Shown here: positions 38,416-48,041 of the stretch, in pieces
Numbering within the stretch: the first letter of the stretch is position 1
Layout of the letters: each line of letters opens with the position of its first letter
Made by a program: the position numbers and the translations under genes
The notes under the pieces: generated by a model
Database searches by the model: none
What the model was told of the DNA's origin: nothing
The model's input: only the letters and a program-made list of their open reading frames with translations
Assembly (NCBI RefSeq): GCF_031198435.1
Contig: NZ_CP133548.1
Span: 1,176,001-1,240,000 of the forward strand
Length of the DNA: 64,000 nt
From: Pleionea litopenaei
Lineage (GTDB): Bacteria > Pseudomonadota > Gammaproteobacteria > Enterobacterales > Kangiellaceae
Reading direction: 5' to 3'

Positions 38416-40392
38416 ATGCAACATGCAATTTATTTTCAAATTTTGGTCGTTTTAGTCTCCAGTGTCGCACTGGTCGCACTTTTTCGACGTTTTAGATTGC
38501 CAACGATTCTCGCGTATCTGCTCATTGGACTCCTCATCGGCCAAATGGGACTTTCGTTCTTCTCTCCAGACTCGAATAGCCACTATATCGCTGAGATAGG
38601 GGTAGTTTTTATGTTGTTTTCGCTCGGGTTGGAGTTTTCGATTCCTCGAGTGTACGCCATGCGAACACAGGTTTTAGGATTAGGCAGCCTGCAGGTCGTC
38701 TTATCCTTGTTGGTCTATTTCGTTATAGCTCAACTGTTTATCAGCGATTGGCGCGTTTGCTTAATCTTAGCCGCTGCCTTAGCCATGTCTTCAACCGCTA
38801 TCGTCACAAAACAATTAAATGACCAAAGAGAAACTCATCAGCGGCACGGCATTCTCTCTATCGCTACACTTTTGTTCCAAGATATGGCCGCTGTTCCGCT
38901 ACTTATTTTAGTACCCATTTTAGCCAATATTCAGCAAGATGCTGTCAATTTACTTTCTACGTCACTCTTAAATGGCGTTATTGCTGTCATGGTTATTCTA
39001 ATGGCGGGGAAATATTTATTACCTCGTCTTTTCCATGAAGTTGCTGCGAGTCGTAGTGATGAACTCTTTGTAATGACAAGCCTAGCCGTTGCCCTTGTTG
39101 CCTCTTGGTTTACCCAATTTCTGGGGCTGTCGATGGCATTAGGAGCCTTTATGGCTGGAATGCTATTAGCGGAGTCGCAGTTTAAACACCAGATAGAAAC
39201 AGAGATTCGCCCTTTCAGAGATATTCTACTCGGATTGTTTTTCGTGAGCATTGGTACGCTCATCGACTTAAACACCATTCTCGAGCATGGCGTTTTAATT
39301 GGCCTTTTATTACTGGTCTTTGTCTTGTCAAAGTTTTCATTAGTTTGGCTAGCTGCCAAAGTATTCAGAGAGTCGAATATTGACCGTGCAAAAACGGCTC
39401 TTATTTTAGCTCATGCTGGTGAACTCGGGTTCGTGCTCATAGGCCTTGCGCGGCAGCAGGAGTTGCTGAGTGAGCAAATCGCCTCCATCGCATTAACGGT
39501 CGGCGTACTGAGCATGTTTGCTGCAACCTTTTTAATTCGTCACAGTGACGTTATCAGTCAAAGATTACTCGGAAAAGCCAATCAACGAGCATCACTGAAC
39601 AACGATAAACAACAAATTAATGCCGCTACAAAAGAAATGTCGCAACATGTCATCATCTGTGGCTTCGGTCGTAATGGGCAGTCAATCAAACGTTTTCTGG
39701 ATCAACTAGGCATTCAATCCTTAGTGCTCGATTTAGATCCAGTACGCGTAAAAGAAGCGGCCACCGCGGGGGAAACCATTTTCTATGGTGACGCTCGCCG
39801 TCGCAGTATTTTGCATGCAGCAAATATCGAACAGTCGCGTTTGGTTGTGGTCACTTTCGATGACCATCGTTCTGTCTTAGACCTTTTATCCGTAACACGC
39901 ACACATTACCCTTACGCTCCCGTTATGGTTAGAACAAAGGATGACAGGAATTTAGAAAGTTACCTACAAAATGGAGCAACGCAGGTCATTCCTGAATCAC
40001 TAGAAAGTAGCCTTATGCTAGTGGGCCAGGTTCTTTACACGTTAGGATTGCCCATCAAACAAATTATTACCGAAATTCAAAAGGTGCGGGACGATCGCTA
40101 TCATCTTCTTCAAAGTTTCTTTCACGGAAGTGCATCGGATGTCCTTCGAGTGCTGCAGACGCATCATGAGCAATTACACGCAGTGGTTCTAAACGGAGAA
40201 GCTGCGGCCATCGGACGCACCTTGAGTGAAATTACATTACCGGAAAAAGTGGCTGTAGAATCTATTCGCAGGGGCCATCAATCACACACTCCGCCCCCAC
40301 GAGATATGGTGCTTCAAGCAGGCGACATAGTGTTGCTCTCGGGTGAACCCGATTATATTGAACGAACCGAAAACCTACTTTATTCCGGATGA
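38416..40392 (+). CDS. CPA2-family cation:proton antiporter with RCK domains
   Basis: 658 residues. About twelve membrane segments in the N-terminal exchanger part (to about 380), with the MLFSLGLEFS motif and DMAAVP. A Rossmann RCK_N domain follows (HVIICGFGRNGQSIKRFL) and a TrkA-C domain ends the protein (GRTLSEITL to VLLSGEPDYIERTENL). Similar to KefB/KefC and YbaL; no accessory KefF/KefG gene lies beside it, so whether it is glutathione-gated is open. Confidence 0.88.
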   Translation: MQHAIYFQILVVLVSSVALVALFRRFRLPTILAYLLIGLLIGQMGLSFFSPDSNSHYIAEIGVVFMLFSLGLEFSIPRVYAMRTQVLGLGSLQVVLSLLVYFVIAQLFISDWRVCLILAAALAMSSTAIVTKQLNDQRETHQRHGILSIATLLFQDMAAVPLLILVPILANIQQDAVNLLSTSLLNGVIAVMVILMAGKYLLPRLFHEVAASRSDELFVMTSLAVALVASWFTQFLGLSMALGAFMAGMLLAESQFKHQIETEIRPFRDILLGLFFVSIGTLIDLNTILEHGVLIGLLLLVFVLSKFSLVWLAAKVFRESNIDRAKTALILAHAGELGFVLIGLARQQELLSEQIASIALTVGVLSMFAATFLIRHSDVISQRLLGKANQRASLNNDKQQINAATKEMSQHVIICGFGRNGQSIKRFLDQLGIQSLVLDLDPVRVKEAATAGETIFYGDARRRSILHAANIEQSRLVVVTFDDHRSVLDLLSVTRTHYPYAPVMVRTKDDRNLESYLQNGATQVIPESLESSLMLVGQVLYTLGLPIKQIITEIQKVRDDRYHLLQSFFHGSASDVLRVLQTHHEQLHAVVLNGEAAAIGRTLSEITLPEKVAVESIRRGHQSHTPPPRDMVLQAGDIVLLSGEPDYIERTENLLYSG

Positions 40393-40414
40393 CCATGTCG
40401 CAACGCGGTGCGAA

Positions 40415-40873
40415 CTATTCCATTGAGTGCAATTCAGCTAGTTTTGCTTGAATGTACTCACTGTGTCTCAAATGCATCAAATCGGAAATTCGTCGAATTA
40501 AATGCTCTTCATACGCATGTACCTTGCCATCGGCAAGAGCAACTTTCCACAAAAGACGAACAAGTCGAACCTTTTGCTCAACAGAATAGTGCTCGTTGAG
40601 CAGTCGAGTAAACTCATGAAAATCGGTTGCGAATAACGCTTTGTCCGTTGCAACATCATACAACGCAGTAGCGTCATCGTCCGACAGCTCAAACTCCTCT
40701 TTAATAAGCAACAATATTTGCTCTTGCTCTTCATCCTTTATCTCGAAATCCATTTTCATCACTTCAATCATTAAAACAGAAGCCGCAACCCTTAAAGCAT
40801 GCTCAATGTCTTCTGGAGACGCTTGCTCAACGGATAAATATTTATCGAAAAAAGAACGAAGTTTATCTAACAT
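40415..40873 (-). CDS. TerB-family protein
   Basis: 152-residue soluble acidic helical protein. The ADGKVHAYEEHLIRRI signature and the internal repeat of acidic helices match TerB/DUF533-like (COG4103) proteins, first known from tellurite resistance. Single gene; the role is unknown. Confidence 0.8.
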   Translation of the reverse strand: MLDKLRSFFDKYLSVEQASPEDIEHALRVAASVLMIEVMKMDFEIKDEEQEQILLLIKEEFELSDDDATALYDVATDKALFATDFHEFTRLLNEHYSVEQKVRLVRLLWKVALADGKVHAYEEHLIRRISDLMHLRHSEYIQAKLAELHSME

Positions 40874-41095
40874 AGTAATATTGAATTCTCATGCGTTTTT
40901 GTTGCTGAACCGACCAAAGGTATTCTTGTACCATTGTCGCCGTACTTTATGACATCAAACTTAACGCTATTGCAATTTCAGACAGTAAATGCAACCTTAA
41001 GGCCAGCGTGATGAATCATCAAGCGTATCAATACTAAAAAGCTGCCTAATACGTGGGCAACACACTTAAACTCTGAGCGTTCTACCTAAATAATT

Positions 41096-42040
41096 ATGAT
41101 AAAACCAAACATTTATATCAGCAGCTGCCTACTCGGCGAAATGGTTCGCTACGATGGAAATCATAAACGCTCAGACTTAATTGTAAATCAATTACAACAA
41201 CACTTTAACACCCTTTCAATCTGTCCGGAAGTTGGATGTGGAATGGCGGTTCCTCGCCCTCCAATCAGCCTCGTTCAGGCACCTGCCAGTATTGAAATTA
41301 GAGAGGTGGCTCCGCCACATAGAGACCACAGTAGTGTCATGCGACGCTTCGCTGACGATGCGATAACATCACAGCCCCAATTATGCGGATTTATCAGTAA
41401 GTCCAAATCACCGTCCTGTGCGCAAGATGACACCCCTATAAAACGCCTGGAACTCAACGGACAATTAAGTACAACCCGAGCGATAAGTGCAGGCTTCTTC
41501 ACTCGTTGGCTAAAAGAGCATATTCCTTTTGTTCCTATGATCGATGAGCGACAAATCGAACAACAAGAAGAAAGACATCGTTTTTTTCTACACAGCTTTA
41601 CGCTCGCTCGGCTCTACGAGACCCTAAAACAGCAACCGGATAACGGTCTTCGACTTTTTCATCATCGCCACCGAGGTCTGTTGTTAGCGCTAAGCCCTAA
41701 TTTATTCAAAGAGCTTTCCGCTCGTTTAGAGTTAGTGAGCCAAGCGAAACAACCGCTTAACTTCTACCTTAAAGTACTCGGACAAATATTAACCAGCCCA
41801 TTTAATGTCGAACAGGCTTTTGCGGCACTTGAAAAGAGTTCAGAGAGTCTGCAAACATCACAGCGCTCGGCGCTTAGACTGATCATACGCAGCTTGCAGC
41901 GACAAGATCGAGACCAGTGGATCTCATTACTGTTCTTTCAACATTTGGCGACTCTAATTAACCAGTTTAAGCTCGAAGGCCTCACTGAAACCCCTCTTTT
42001 TATGCCGTATTCAAGTGAGCTATTACTCGCCGATATTTAG
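41096..42040 (+). CDS. DUF523-DUF1722 protein (YbgA/TudS-like)
   Basis: 314 residues. N-terminal DUF523 domain with Cys motifs ISSCLLG, CPEVGCGMAVPRPP and KSPSC; the family includes the [4Fe-4S] thiouracil desulfidase TudS. The C-terminal DUF1722 domain (about 170-314, RLYETLKQ) is the YbgA type. A role in sulfur removal from thiolated nucleobases is possible by homology only. Confidence 0.82.
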   Translation: MIKPNIYISSCLLGEMVRYDGNHKRSDLIVNQLQQHFNTLSICPEVGCGMAVPRPPISLVQAPASIEIREVAPPHRDHSSVMRRFADDAITSQPQLCGFISKSKSPSCAQDDTPIKRLELNGQLSTTRAISAGFFTRWLKEHIPFVPMIDERQIEQQEERHRFFLHSFTLARLYETLKQQPDNGLRLFHHRHRGLLLALSPNLFKELSARLELVSQAKQPLNFYLKVLGQILTSPFNVEQAFAALEKSSESLQTSQRSALRLIIRSLQRQDRDQWISLLFFQHLATLINQFKLEGLTETPLFMPYSSELLLADI

Positions 42041-42192
42041 CTGCATTCGGCACCTTTTTGCTGTCACCTAAAATCTGGTATAGTGCTTCGATTACAAGTA
42101 GTGCTCCGATAACAGGTAGAGCATGCTATTCGCTCACCAAAAAATGATTACAAAAACATCCGAACCATTCGGCTAACATTTGGGAACAGACC

Positions 42193-43926
42193 ATGCAAAT
42201 CAAGACCATCGTTTTTGCAACATCCGTTGCACTTGCTCTCTCCGCTTGTCAACAAGACAATAACACTTCTAAACCGACCCAAGAGTCTTCAACCAAACAA
42301 ACAACCGCCACCACAAGCGAGAAAGAGGCGGTGACTAGTCAGTATCAAGTGATCAGTGACGAGCGCTTTGATATTTATGCCGAGTTCACGCTCACCAGCG
42401 ATCTTTCTCATTTATCTGCCAACCAAAAACAGATGGTGGCCAAGTTAATTGATGCCAGCACTATCATGGATAATTTATTTTGGCAGCAAGCGTACGGCGA
42501 TAAATCAAAGCTACTTAACGCGATTAAAGATACAAAAGCGCGACGGTTTGCAGATATTAATTATGGACCGTGGGACCGCTTAAAAGGAGATCAAGCTTTT
42601 CTTACCAATGTCACTGAAAAGCCGGCTGGAGCGCAGTTTTACCCAGCAGATATCACCAAAGAAGAATATCAAAACTGGCGTGAGAAGAACGCTAATTTAT
42701 TAGAAGCACAACCTTTTTTAGAGAGTTACTCAATGGTTGAGCGCGACGACAAAGGCCAGTTGGTATTAACGCCATACCATGTAAAATTTAAGAAGCAATT
42801 AGAGCAGGCATCTTCGCTACTCAAAGAAGCCGCAAAGTTAGCGGATAACAAAGCCTTCTCAAATTACTTAAATATGCGTGCTGAAGCGATTATTACAGAC
42901 CAATTTCAAGCGTCTGACTTCGCTTGGATGGATATGAAAGACAACCCGATTGAAGTGGTTATTGGACCCATTGAAAATTATGAAGACCAATTATTCGGCT
43001 ATCGCACCGCTTACGAGTCTTACGTTTTAATTAAAGACTTGACTTGGAGTGAACGACTCGCAAAATTTGCACAGTTTTTGCCAGAACTGCAACAAGGCCT
43101 ACCCGTTGACGAAGCGTATAAAAAAGAAATGCCTGGCACCGATGCCGACTTAAATGCATACGATGTTGTTTATTATGCCGGACATAGCAATGCAGGTTCA
43201 AAAACCATCGCCATAAACCTCCCTAACGATGAAGAAGTTCAATTAGCCAAAGGTACCAGACGATTACAGCTTAAAAATGCCATGCAAGCTAAATTCGACA
43301 AGATCCTAGTACCCATTTCTAAGCAATTGATCGCGGAAGATCAGCAACAATACATTACCTTCGACGCCTTCTTTGCAAATACCATGTTTCATGAAGTCGC
43401 CCACGGGTTAGGCATTAAAAACACCATTAATGGGAATGGTATGGTGCGAACTGCGCTGCAAGAAACGGCGTCGGCACTTGAAGAAGGTAAGGCGGATATT
43501 CTTGGCTTATATATGATCACTGAGTTATTCAATAAAGGTGAAATCACCGAAGGTAAATTAATGGATAACTATGTCACTTTCTTAGCCGGAATCTTTCGCT
43601 CGGTTCGATTCGGAGCGTCGTCAGCTCATGGCAAAGCGAACATGGTTAGATTTAACTATTTCAAAGAGAAAGGCGCTTTTACAAAAGACGCGACCACGGG
43701 TCGATATCGAGTCGATTTTGACCGAATGACGACGGCCATGAATGATCTTTCTAGGCTGCTTCTGACCATTCAAGGCGATGGAGATTATGCAAAAGCTCAG
43801 GCGTTGCTAGCAGAAAAGGGACAGATTACTCCCGAGTTACAAGCTGAACTCGATAAGCTGACCGAAGCCAATATTCCTGTCGACATTACTTTTAACCAAG
43901 GTAAAGCGATTTTAGGCATTCAATAA
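42193..43926 (+). CDS. M49-like zinc peptidase lipoprotein
   Basis: 577 residues with a lipobox (LALSACQQ, Cys at about 19). The zinc site reads FHEVAHGLG (His400, His404) and a later EEGKAD (Glu430, Glu431), the arrangement of dipeptidyl-peptidase III (M49), but with a five-residue HExxH in place of the usual HExxGH. Such shortened motifs are known in some bacterial M49 enzymes. Predicted to cleave peptides in the periplasm. The long helical N-terminal half has no other recognised domain. Confidence 0.72.
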   Translation: MQIKTIVFATSVALALSACQQDNNTSKPTQESSTKQTTATTSEKEAVTSQYQVISDERFDIYAEFTLTSDLSHLSANQKQMVAKLIDASTIMDNLFWQQAYGDKSKLLNAIKDTKARRFADINYGPWDRLKGDQAFLTNVTEKPAGAQFYPADITKEEYQNWREKNANLLEAQPFLESYSMVERDDKGQLVLTPYHVKFKKQLEQASSLLKEAAKLADNKAFSNYLNMRAEAIITDQFQASDFAWMDMKDNPIEVVIGPIENYEDQLFGYRTAYESYVLIKDLTWSERLAKFAQFLPELQQGLPVDEAYKKEMPGTDADLNAYDVVYYAGHSNAGSKTIAINLPNDEEVQLAKGTRRLQLKNAMQAKFDKILVPISKQLIAEDQQQYITFDAFFANTMFHEVAHGLGIKNTINGNGMVRTALQETASALEEGKADILGLYMITELFNKGEITEGKLMDNYVTFLAGIFRSVRFGASSAHGKANMVRFNYFKEKGAFTKDATTGRYRVDFDRMTTAMNDLSRLLLTIQGDGDYAKAQALLAEKGQITPELQAELDKLTEANIPVDITFNQGKAILGIQ

Positions 43927-44083
43927 CCCGAAAAAACAGCGGCGAAGTCACTCGTACTTCGTCGCAGTTGCTCTCCCTCTTCCCTTCAACTGACACAAAA
44001 GTTTCAATAGAACCACTGGATCAAATGGCCAAAAGCGGCTAACATCTCATCAATATTGCACCGCACAAAATATCGAGGTTATG

Positions 44084-44845
44084 ATGAAACTAGACGCTAA
44101 AACCGTGATCATTACTGGCGCTGCCCAAGGCCTTGGGTTTGCGATTGCCGATCGACTTGCCAAGCAAGGCGTGAATCTAGCGTTAATCGATTTGAATGAA
44201 GAAAGCCTAGAGTTAGCCGTAGAAAAGCTCTCTGAAAACAACGTCGTTGTTCGGTCTTACTGCTGCAATATCGCCGATGAAACTCAGGTGGTTTCAAGCT
44301 TTGAGAAAATTCTCGAAGATTTTGGCGCGATCGATGGCCTCGTGAACAACGCCGGCATCACTCGCGATCAGCTGCTTGTGAAAGCAAAAGATGGAGAAGT
44401 TGTCGACACTATGTCACTGCGCAACTGGCAACAGGTTATTGATGTTAACCTTACTGGGGTGTTCTTGTGTGGGCGCGAAGCAGCGAAGCACATGATTGCT
44501 CAAAAAACAGCTGGGGTTATCATTAATATTTCATCCATATCACGCCATGGAAATGTTGGGCAAAGCAACTATGCTGCAGCCAAAGCTGGCGTGGCGGCTC
44601 TAACCACCACTTGGGCTAAGGAGCTAGCTCGTTATAAAATCCGATCCGCGGCGATAGCACCAGGCTTCATCGCAACTGAAATGACTCAAGCCATTAAGCC
44701 TCAAATTCTAGATAAGATTCGACAATCCATTCCATTAGGAGATATGGGTCAGCCCGATAACATTGCCAGTACGGTGCAGTTCATACTAGAGAATGATTAT
44801 ATTAGCGGTCGAGTCATCGAAGTCGATGGTGCACTCAGACTCTAA
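44084..44845 (+). CDS. Short-chain dehydrogenase/reductase (FabG-like)
   Basis: About 253 residues; the second of two ATGs (44081, 44084) suits the GAGG spacing better. NAD(P)-binding TGAAQGLG, NNAG, and catalytic Ser plus YAAAK motifs are intact, and the C-terminal PGFIATEM and GQPDNIAS patterns are of the FabG group. No fatty-acid or PHA genes adjoin, so the substrate is unknown. Confidence 0.85.
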   Translation: MKLDAKTVIITGAAQGLGFAIADRLAKQGVNLALIDLNEESLELAVEKLSENNVVVRSYCCNIADETQVVSSFEKILEDFGAIDGLVNNAGITRDQLLVKAKDGEVVDTMSLRNWQQVIDVNLTGVFLCGREAAKHMIAQKTAGVIINISSISRHGNVGQSNYAAAKAGVAALTTTWAKELARYKIRSAAIAPGFIATEMTQAIKPQILDKIRQSIPLGDMGQPDNIASTVQFILENDYISGRVIEVDGALRL

Positions 44846-45053
44846 CCTTATTTCAATCTCTTTTCATTAATCGGGCGGATAACGGCTATTAACATAGCGA
44901 TTATCAAAACGACTCCGCCCTTCTTTATTGCCAATTCAAAGCCCACCGACTGACACGCATATTAATGTATCTAACTTAAGTCACGCCACTTAGACCCGTG
45001 GCTCTTGTGGTCATCTGCGGACGCCTTTTGATGACAAGCACACCAATCTTTAT

Positions 45054-45069
45054 GTAAAGCTTACTTGAC
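45054..45069 (+). promoter_or_regulatory. Operator-like dyad 1 upstream of membrane protein/XRE pair
   Basis: GTAAAGCTTACTTGAC, 14 of 16 bases identical to the perfect dyad 34 bp downstream. It ends within the TTGACA -35 hexamer (45065-45070). Confidence 0.6.
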
Positions 45070-45087
45070 ACAAGAACAGCAAGTGAA

Positions 45088-45103
45088 GTAAAGTTTACTT
45101 TAC
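45088..45103 (+). promoter_or_regulatory. Operator-like dyad 2 over the -10 region
   Basis: GTAAAGTTTACTTTAC is a perfect 7-bp inverted repeat with a 2-base centre. It covers TAAAGT, a -10-like hexamer 18 bases after the TTGACA. Likely target of the XRE regulator encoded in this operon. Confidence 0.65.
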
Positions 45104-45137
45104 ATAATGACAAACATATAAGACATGGAGAAGACTT

Positions 45138-45743
45138 TTGAAAAATTCTTTGTTAATTACTGGTGGTACCGGCCTAGGCATTGTTTCTGCGTTAAACGCA
45201 GCGTCGATGTTAAGTAATAACCCAAACGCAGTATTTTTCAGCGAAGCATGGTTCGAGACCTGGTTTGCCGTATACATAACCTTTCTTGCCTTGAGTTTTG
45301 CCGGCATTGGTATGCTTCTTTCAAAACGTAAAACGGTCGTAGAAAAAGGAGCACCGCCTATGGAACCTAAAATGAAAGCCTATACCCAGAGAATGGTGGT
45401 TGCGATAATTCTTTATGTAGCAGCCATCATAGCGAGTCACTTTTTATTGAAAATGACTAACTCATTGCTGATGCAATCGTTGATTACCCTGCTACCTATC
45501 ACGCCGTGCTTTATGATGTTGCGAGCCATTCGCTTATTTGTGAAAGAAATGGACGAACTGCAACTTCGCATTTTTATGGAATCTTGTCTATTCGCATTAA
45601 CATGGACAGCGATGGCTTGCATTACCGTAGGCTTTTTCCAATTTTATGGCGTCATTCCCACCTTTAGCATTTTTTGGGTATTCTCAGGAATCTGCATGCT
45701 CTTCGGAATTGGCTCATTATTTGCCCACCGGAGATACCAATGA
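45138..45743 (+). CDS. Membrane protein of unknown function, XRE-coupled
   Basis: 201 residues with about six hydrophobic segments. The start is a TTG at 45138: GGAG seven bases upstream makes it convincing, and no ATG precedes it in frame. The stop overlaps the ATG of the XRE regulator (ATGA). Paired membrane protein/small XRE regulator operons are common, usually with the regulator controlling its own operon; the membrane protein's job is unknown. Confidence 0.7.
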   Translation: MKNSLLITGGTGLGIVSALNAASMLSNNPNAVFFSEAWFETWFAVYITFLALSFAGIGMLLSKRKTVVEKGAPPMEPKMKAYTQRMVVAIILYVAAIIASHFLLKMTNSLLMQSLITLLPITPCFMMLRAIRLFVKEMDELQLRIFMESCLFALTWTAMACITVGFFQFYGVIPTFSIFWVFSGICMLFGIGSLFAHRRYQ

Positions 45744-45931
45744 ATAACCGAGTAAAGGTTAAGCGAGCTGAGCACGATTTAACTCAGCAAGATCTCGCAG
45801 ACAAGATTGGGGTATCGAGGCAAACCATCAATGCCATTGAAAAAGGTAAATATGACCCTAGCCTGCCTATTGCCTTTAAACTGGCTGCCGTGTTCCAATG
45901 TCAGATAGAAGATTTGTTTATCCCTGAATAA
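45740..45931 (+). CDS. Small XRE-family HTH transcriptional regulator
   Basis: 64 residues, nearly all HTH: LTQQDLADKIGVSRQTINAIEKGKYDPS. ATG at 45740 overlaps the previous stop and has GGAG upstream. Ends QIEDLFIPE, as in short YozG-like regulators. The twin dyads upstream of the operon are its likely binding sites. Confidence 0.88.
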   Translation: MNNRVKVKRAEHDLTQQDLADKIGVSRQTINAIEKGKYDPSLPIAFKLAAVFQCQIEDLFIPE

Positions 45932-45943
45932 GGAAATCAAATT

Positions 45944-45994
45944 ATGGGAATTATCGTTGTATTAATGTTTTTTCTTTTCTACTTCTTCTTTTGA
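45944..45994 (+). CDS. Possible 16-residue hydrophobic peptide
   Basis: MGIIVVLMFFLFYFFF followed by TGA, 12 bases after the XRE stop with AAGGAAA upstream. Entirely hydrophobic, eight Phe or Tyr. It could be a small membrane peptide or chance. Confidence 0.3.
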   Translation: MGIIVVLMFFLFYFFF

Positions 45995-46130
45995 AGTCGT
46001 GACAATCATTACTTAGTCTTATGTGCAATGCGTCCCTAGAGGGCCGCATTAGCCATTCTCAAACATCGGAGTCAAGGCAAAATCGACTCGTGGTTGCAGC
46101 CTAATCCGACCATCCGCTTTCTCAAATCCC

Positions 46131-46715
46131 TCATGAGTAACGGTCAACTGATTGTTTTAACTGAAAAATATACATAAACCACGTCAAACCAATCGACAAT
46201 GGCTTATTGCTCAAATCAGCTTCTTGGCCTTGTAACTCTTTTCTCCATTGGTTGGCTCTTTCTATGTCGGAGAAAAAACGTTCAAACAATGTCTCGCAGA
46301 CATCCGGATTTTTCAATTCATCAGGTAACCATTTATTCTCAAAAGCAAAGTTTACGGCTGACTTTAAGTCAGGAAATCGCTGACCCAGTTCCCGTAAAAG
46401 CATGTCTTTTACATAGCCTGCAAATTCGGTGTTTAATAAGGGGAACTCATCTTTAACAACCTGCTGACTGTCAGCATCTAAACCGCTTTCAGTCACTTCT
46501 TCGGCAATTTTGGAAGGATCCGTTTGCAGGGTTTCGTCTCTGATCGGGTCACCATATTTCTGCTCCATCTTCGCAATGAGAGAAAGCTCCTTGTCGGTGA
46601 GCAGGGTAAAGTCCCCCTTTACCTCTGCCATACGAGTGGTAAGACGTTCAAATTCGATGAGATCATCTTGCGATAATAAAGATTTCAGTTTTTCTAAATG
46701 CTGTTGTAACGACAT
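46131..46715 (-). CDS. Hypothetical protein, unrecognised
   Basis: 194-residue acidic soluble protein, mostly helical, with a charged coil N-terminus (SLQQHLEKLKSLLSQDDLIEFERLT). I recognise no family. The C-terminal LTWFMYIFQLKQ is mildly hydrophobic but not a clear membrane segment. It lies 24 bases downstream of an HD-GYP gene on the same strand, so may be an accessory of that gene. Confidence 0.65.
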   Translation of the reverse strand: MSLQQHLEKLKSLLSQDDLIEFERLTTRMAEVKGDFTLLTDKELSLIAKMEQKYGDPIRDETLQTDPSKIAEEVTESGLDADSQQVVKDEFPLLNTEFAGYVKDMLLRELGQRFPDLKSAVNFAFENKWLPDELKNPDVCETLFERFFSDIERANQWRKELQGQEADLSNKPLSIGLTWFMYIFQLKQSVDRYS

Positions 46716-46739
46716 GTCAAAGCTCTTTGTAGGTGACGA

Positions 46740-47972
46740 CTATACAGCAGCTATTTTTAGCCCCTTGTCGACATATTCTTGAAGATCGATTCCAAACGCT
46801 CGGTTTTGAACCGCCTTAATGATTCGATATGTTTGGGCAGATGCGTCTAAATCAAGCTTTGACATGTCAATTATTCGTTCTTTACCGCGTTTTTTCTTAA
46901 GTTCATCCAAAACCAGTAAGACTTTAGGACGTAATTTATAGCGAGGGTTAGTTGACACCACAATACCCACTTCTCCATTTTCCATTTCGACAATCGAGCC
47001 TGGAGGATAAATACCGCGCCACTCGATAAAGCGAGTAACCAGCTTGGCATCAAAGTGGGTATCACGATATTGCATGAGAATTTTATAGGCATCCATTATT
47101 GGACGTGAATTATCGTAGCAACGATCAGAAGTAATCGCATCGAAGGCATCAACGATGGTTACAATGCGCGCGTTTTGACTAATTTGCCCTTCGGACAGAC
47201 CTCTTGGGTAGCCGCCACCGGACAGTTGCTCATGATGAGTGTAAGCGACATCTATCGCGACAGGAGAAATATCTTTCTTCTTCAAGAGAATTTCATAACC
47301 GAGCCGAGCATGATCACGCATCGCCGTCATTTCGTCGTCAGTTAACTTTCCAGGCTTGTTTAATATTGAATCTGGAACCTTAACTTTACCAATGTCGTGT
47401 AGCATGCCAGCAAGACCAATGTCTTCTAGCGCCTCCTGTTCAAACCCAAGAAACTTAGCAAAGGCTATTGCCATGATTCCGACATTTAAACAGTGCTCAG
47501 CCGTGTATTCGTCTTTATGTTTAATAAGAGTCATCATGAGCATGGCATTTTCGTTACGAATAATACTTTGCACACACTCTTTCACCTGCTCTTTGACCGC
47601 AGCAAGCTCAAAGTCCTCACCCAACATCACACGCTCTAGAACGCCTTTCATAAGGTTGCGGGACTTTTTATAGGCTTTTGCCGCAGGCTTGATCTCGGCT
47701 TGAACGGAGTTCCCTAATTCGCGGTTGAATTTATCTTTTAAGGTGGTGGAGACCGTCGCTTTAGCCCGAAAACGCTTGTACAAGTCTTCACTCGGAAAAT
47801 CGACATACACGTATTCGCATTGACTCTTTACTGACTCAATATCCTCTTGGTCTTCAAGCGTAAATCCCTGAAGTAAAAAGTTTGTATCTCCCCAATCTCG
47901 ATCAATGTCTGATACAAACATTCCGACTTCGAGCTGATTGGATAATACTTTTACTCGCTTCAAATGAGACAA
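46740..47972 (-). CDS. HD-GYP cyclic-di-GMP phosphodiesterase, second copy
   Basis: 410 residues, DUF3391 then HD-GYP. Intact motifs EHCLNVGI, HDIGKVKVPD, RDHARLGYEILL, HHEQLSGGGYPRGL and DAFDAIT. The start is a TTG at 47972 or 47963; alignment with the paralogue at 27.3 kb favours either, as no ATG is in frame nearby. Confidence 0.9.
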   Translation of the reverse strand: MSHLKRVKVLSNQLEVGMFVSDIDRDWGDTNFLLQGFTLEDQEDIESVKSQCEYVYVDFPSEDLYKRFRAKATVSTTLKDKFNRELGNSVQAEIKPAAKAYKKSRNLMKGVLERVMLGEDFELAAVKEQVKECVQSIIRNENAMLMMTLIKHKDEYTAEHCLNVGIMAIAFAKFLGFEQEALEDIGLAGMLHDIGKVKVPDSILNKPGKLTDDEMTAMRDHARLGYEILLKKKDISPVAIDVAYTHHEQLSGGGYPRGLSEGQISQNARIVTIVDAFDAITSDRCYDNSRPIMDAYKILMQYRDTHFDAKLVTRFIEWRGIYPPGSIVEMENGEVGIVVSTNPRYKLRPKVLLVLDELKKKRGKERIIDMSKLDLDASAQTYRIIKAVQNRAFGIDLQEYVDKGLKIAAV

Positions 47973-48041
47973 ATTAACTAAACCTAACTGATATGGCTCC
48001 TAGATAAGAATACTCAAAAATCGCGGAACTTGCATAAAAAT

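Noticed and set aside
44873..44925. GGGCGGA...TCCGCCC hairpin after the SDR gene
   Set aside because: The loop is more than 30 bases and a T-rich tail is weak; not enough to call a terminator.
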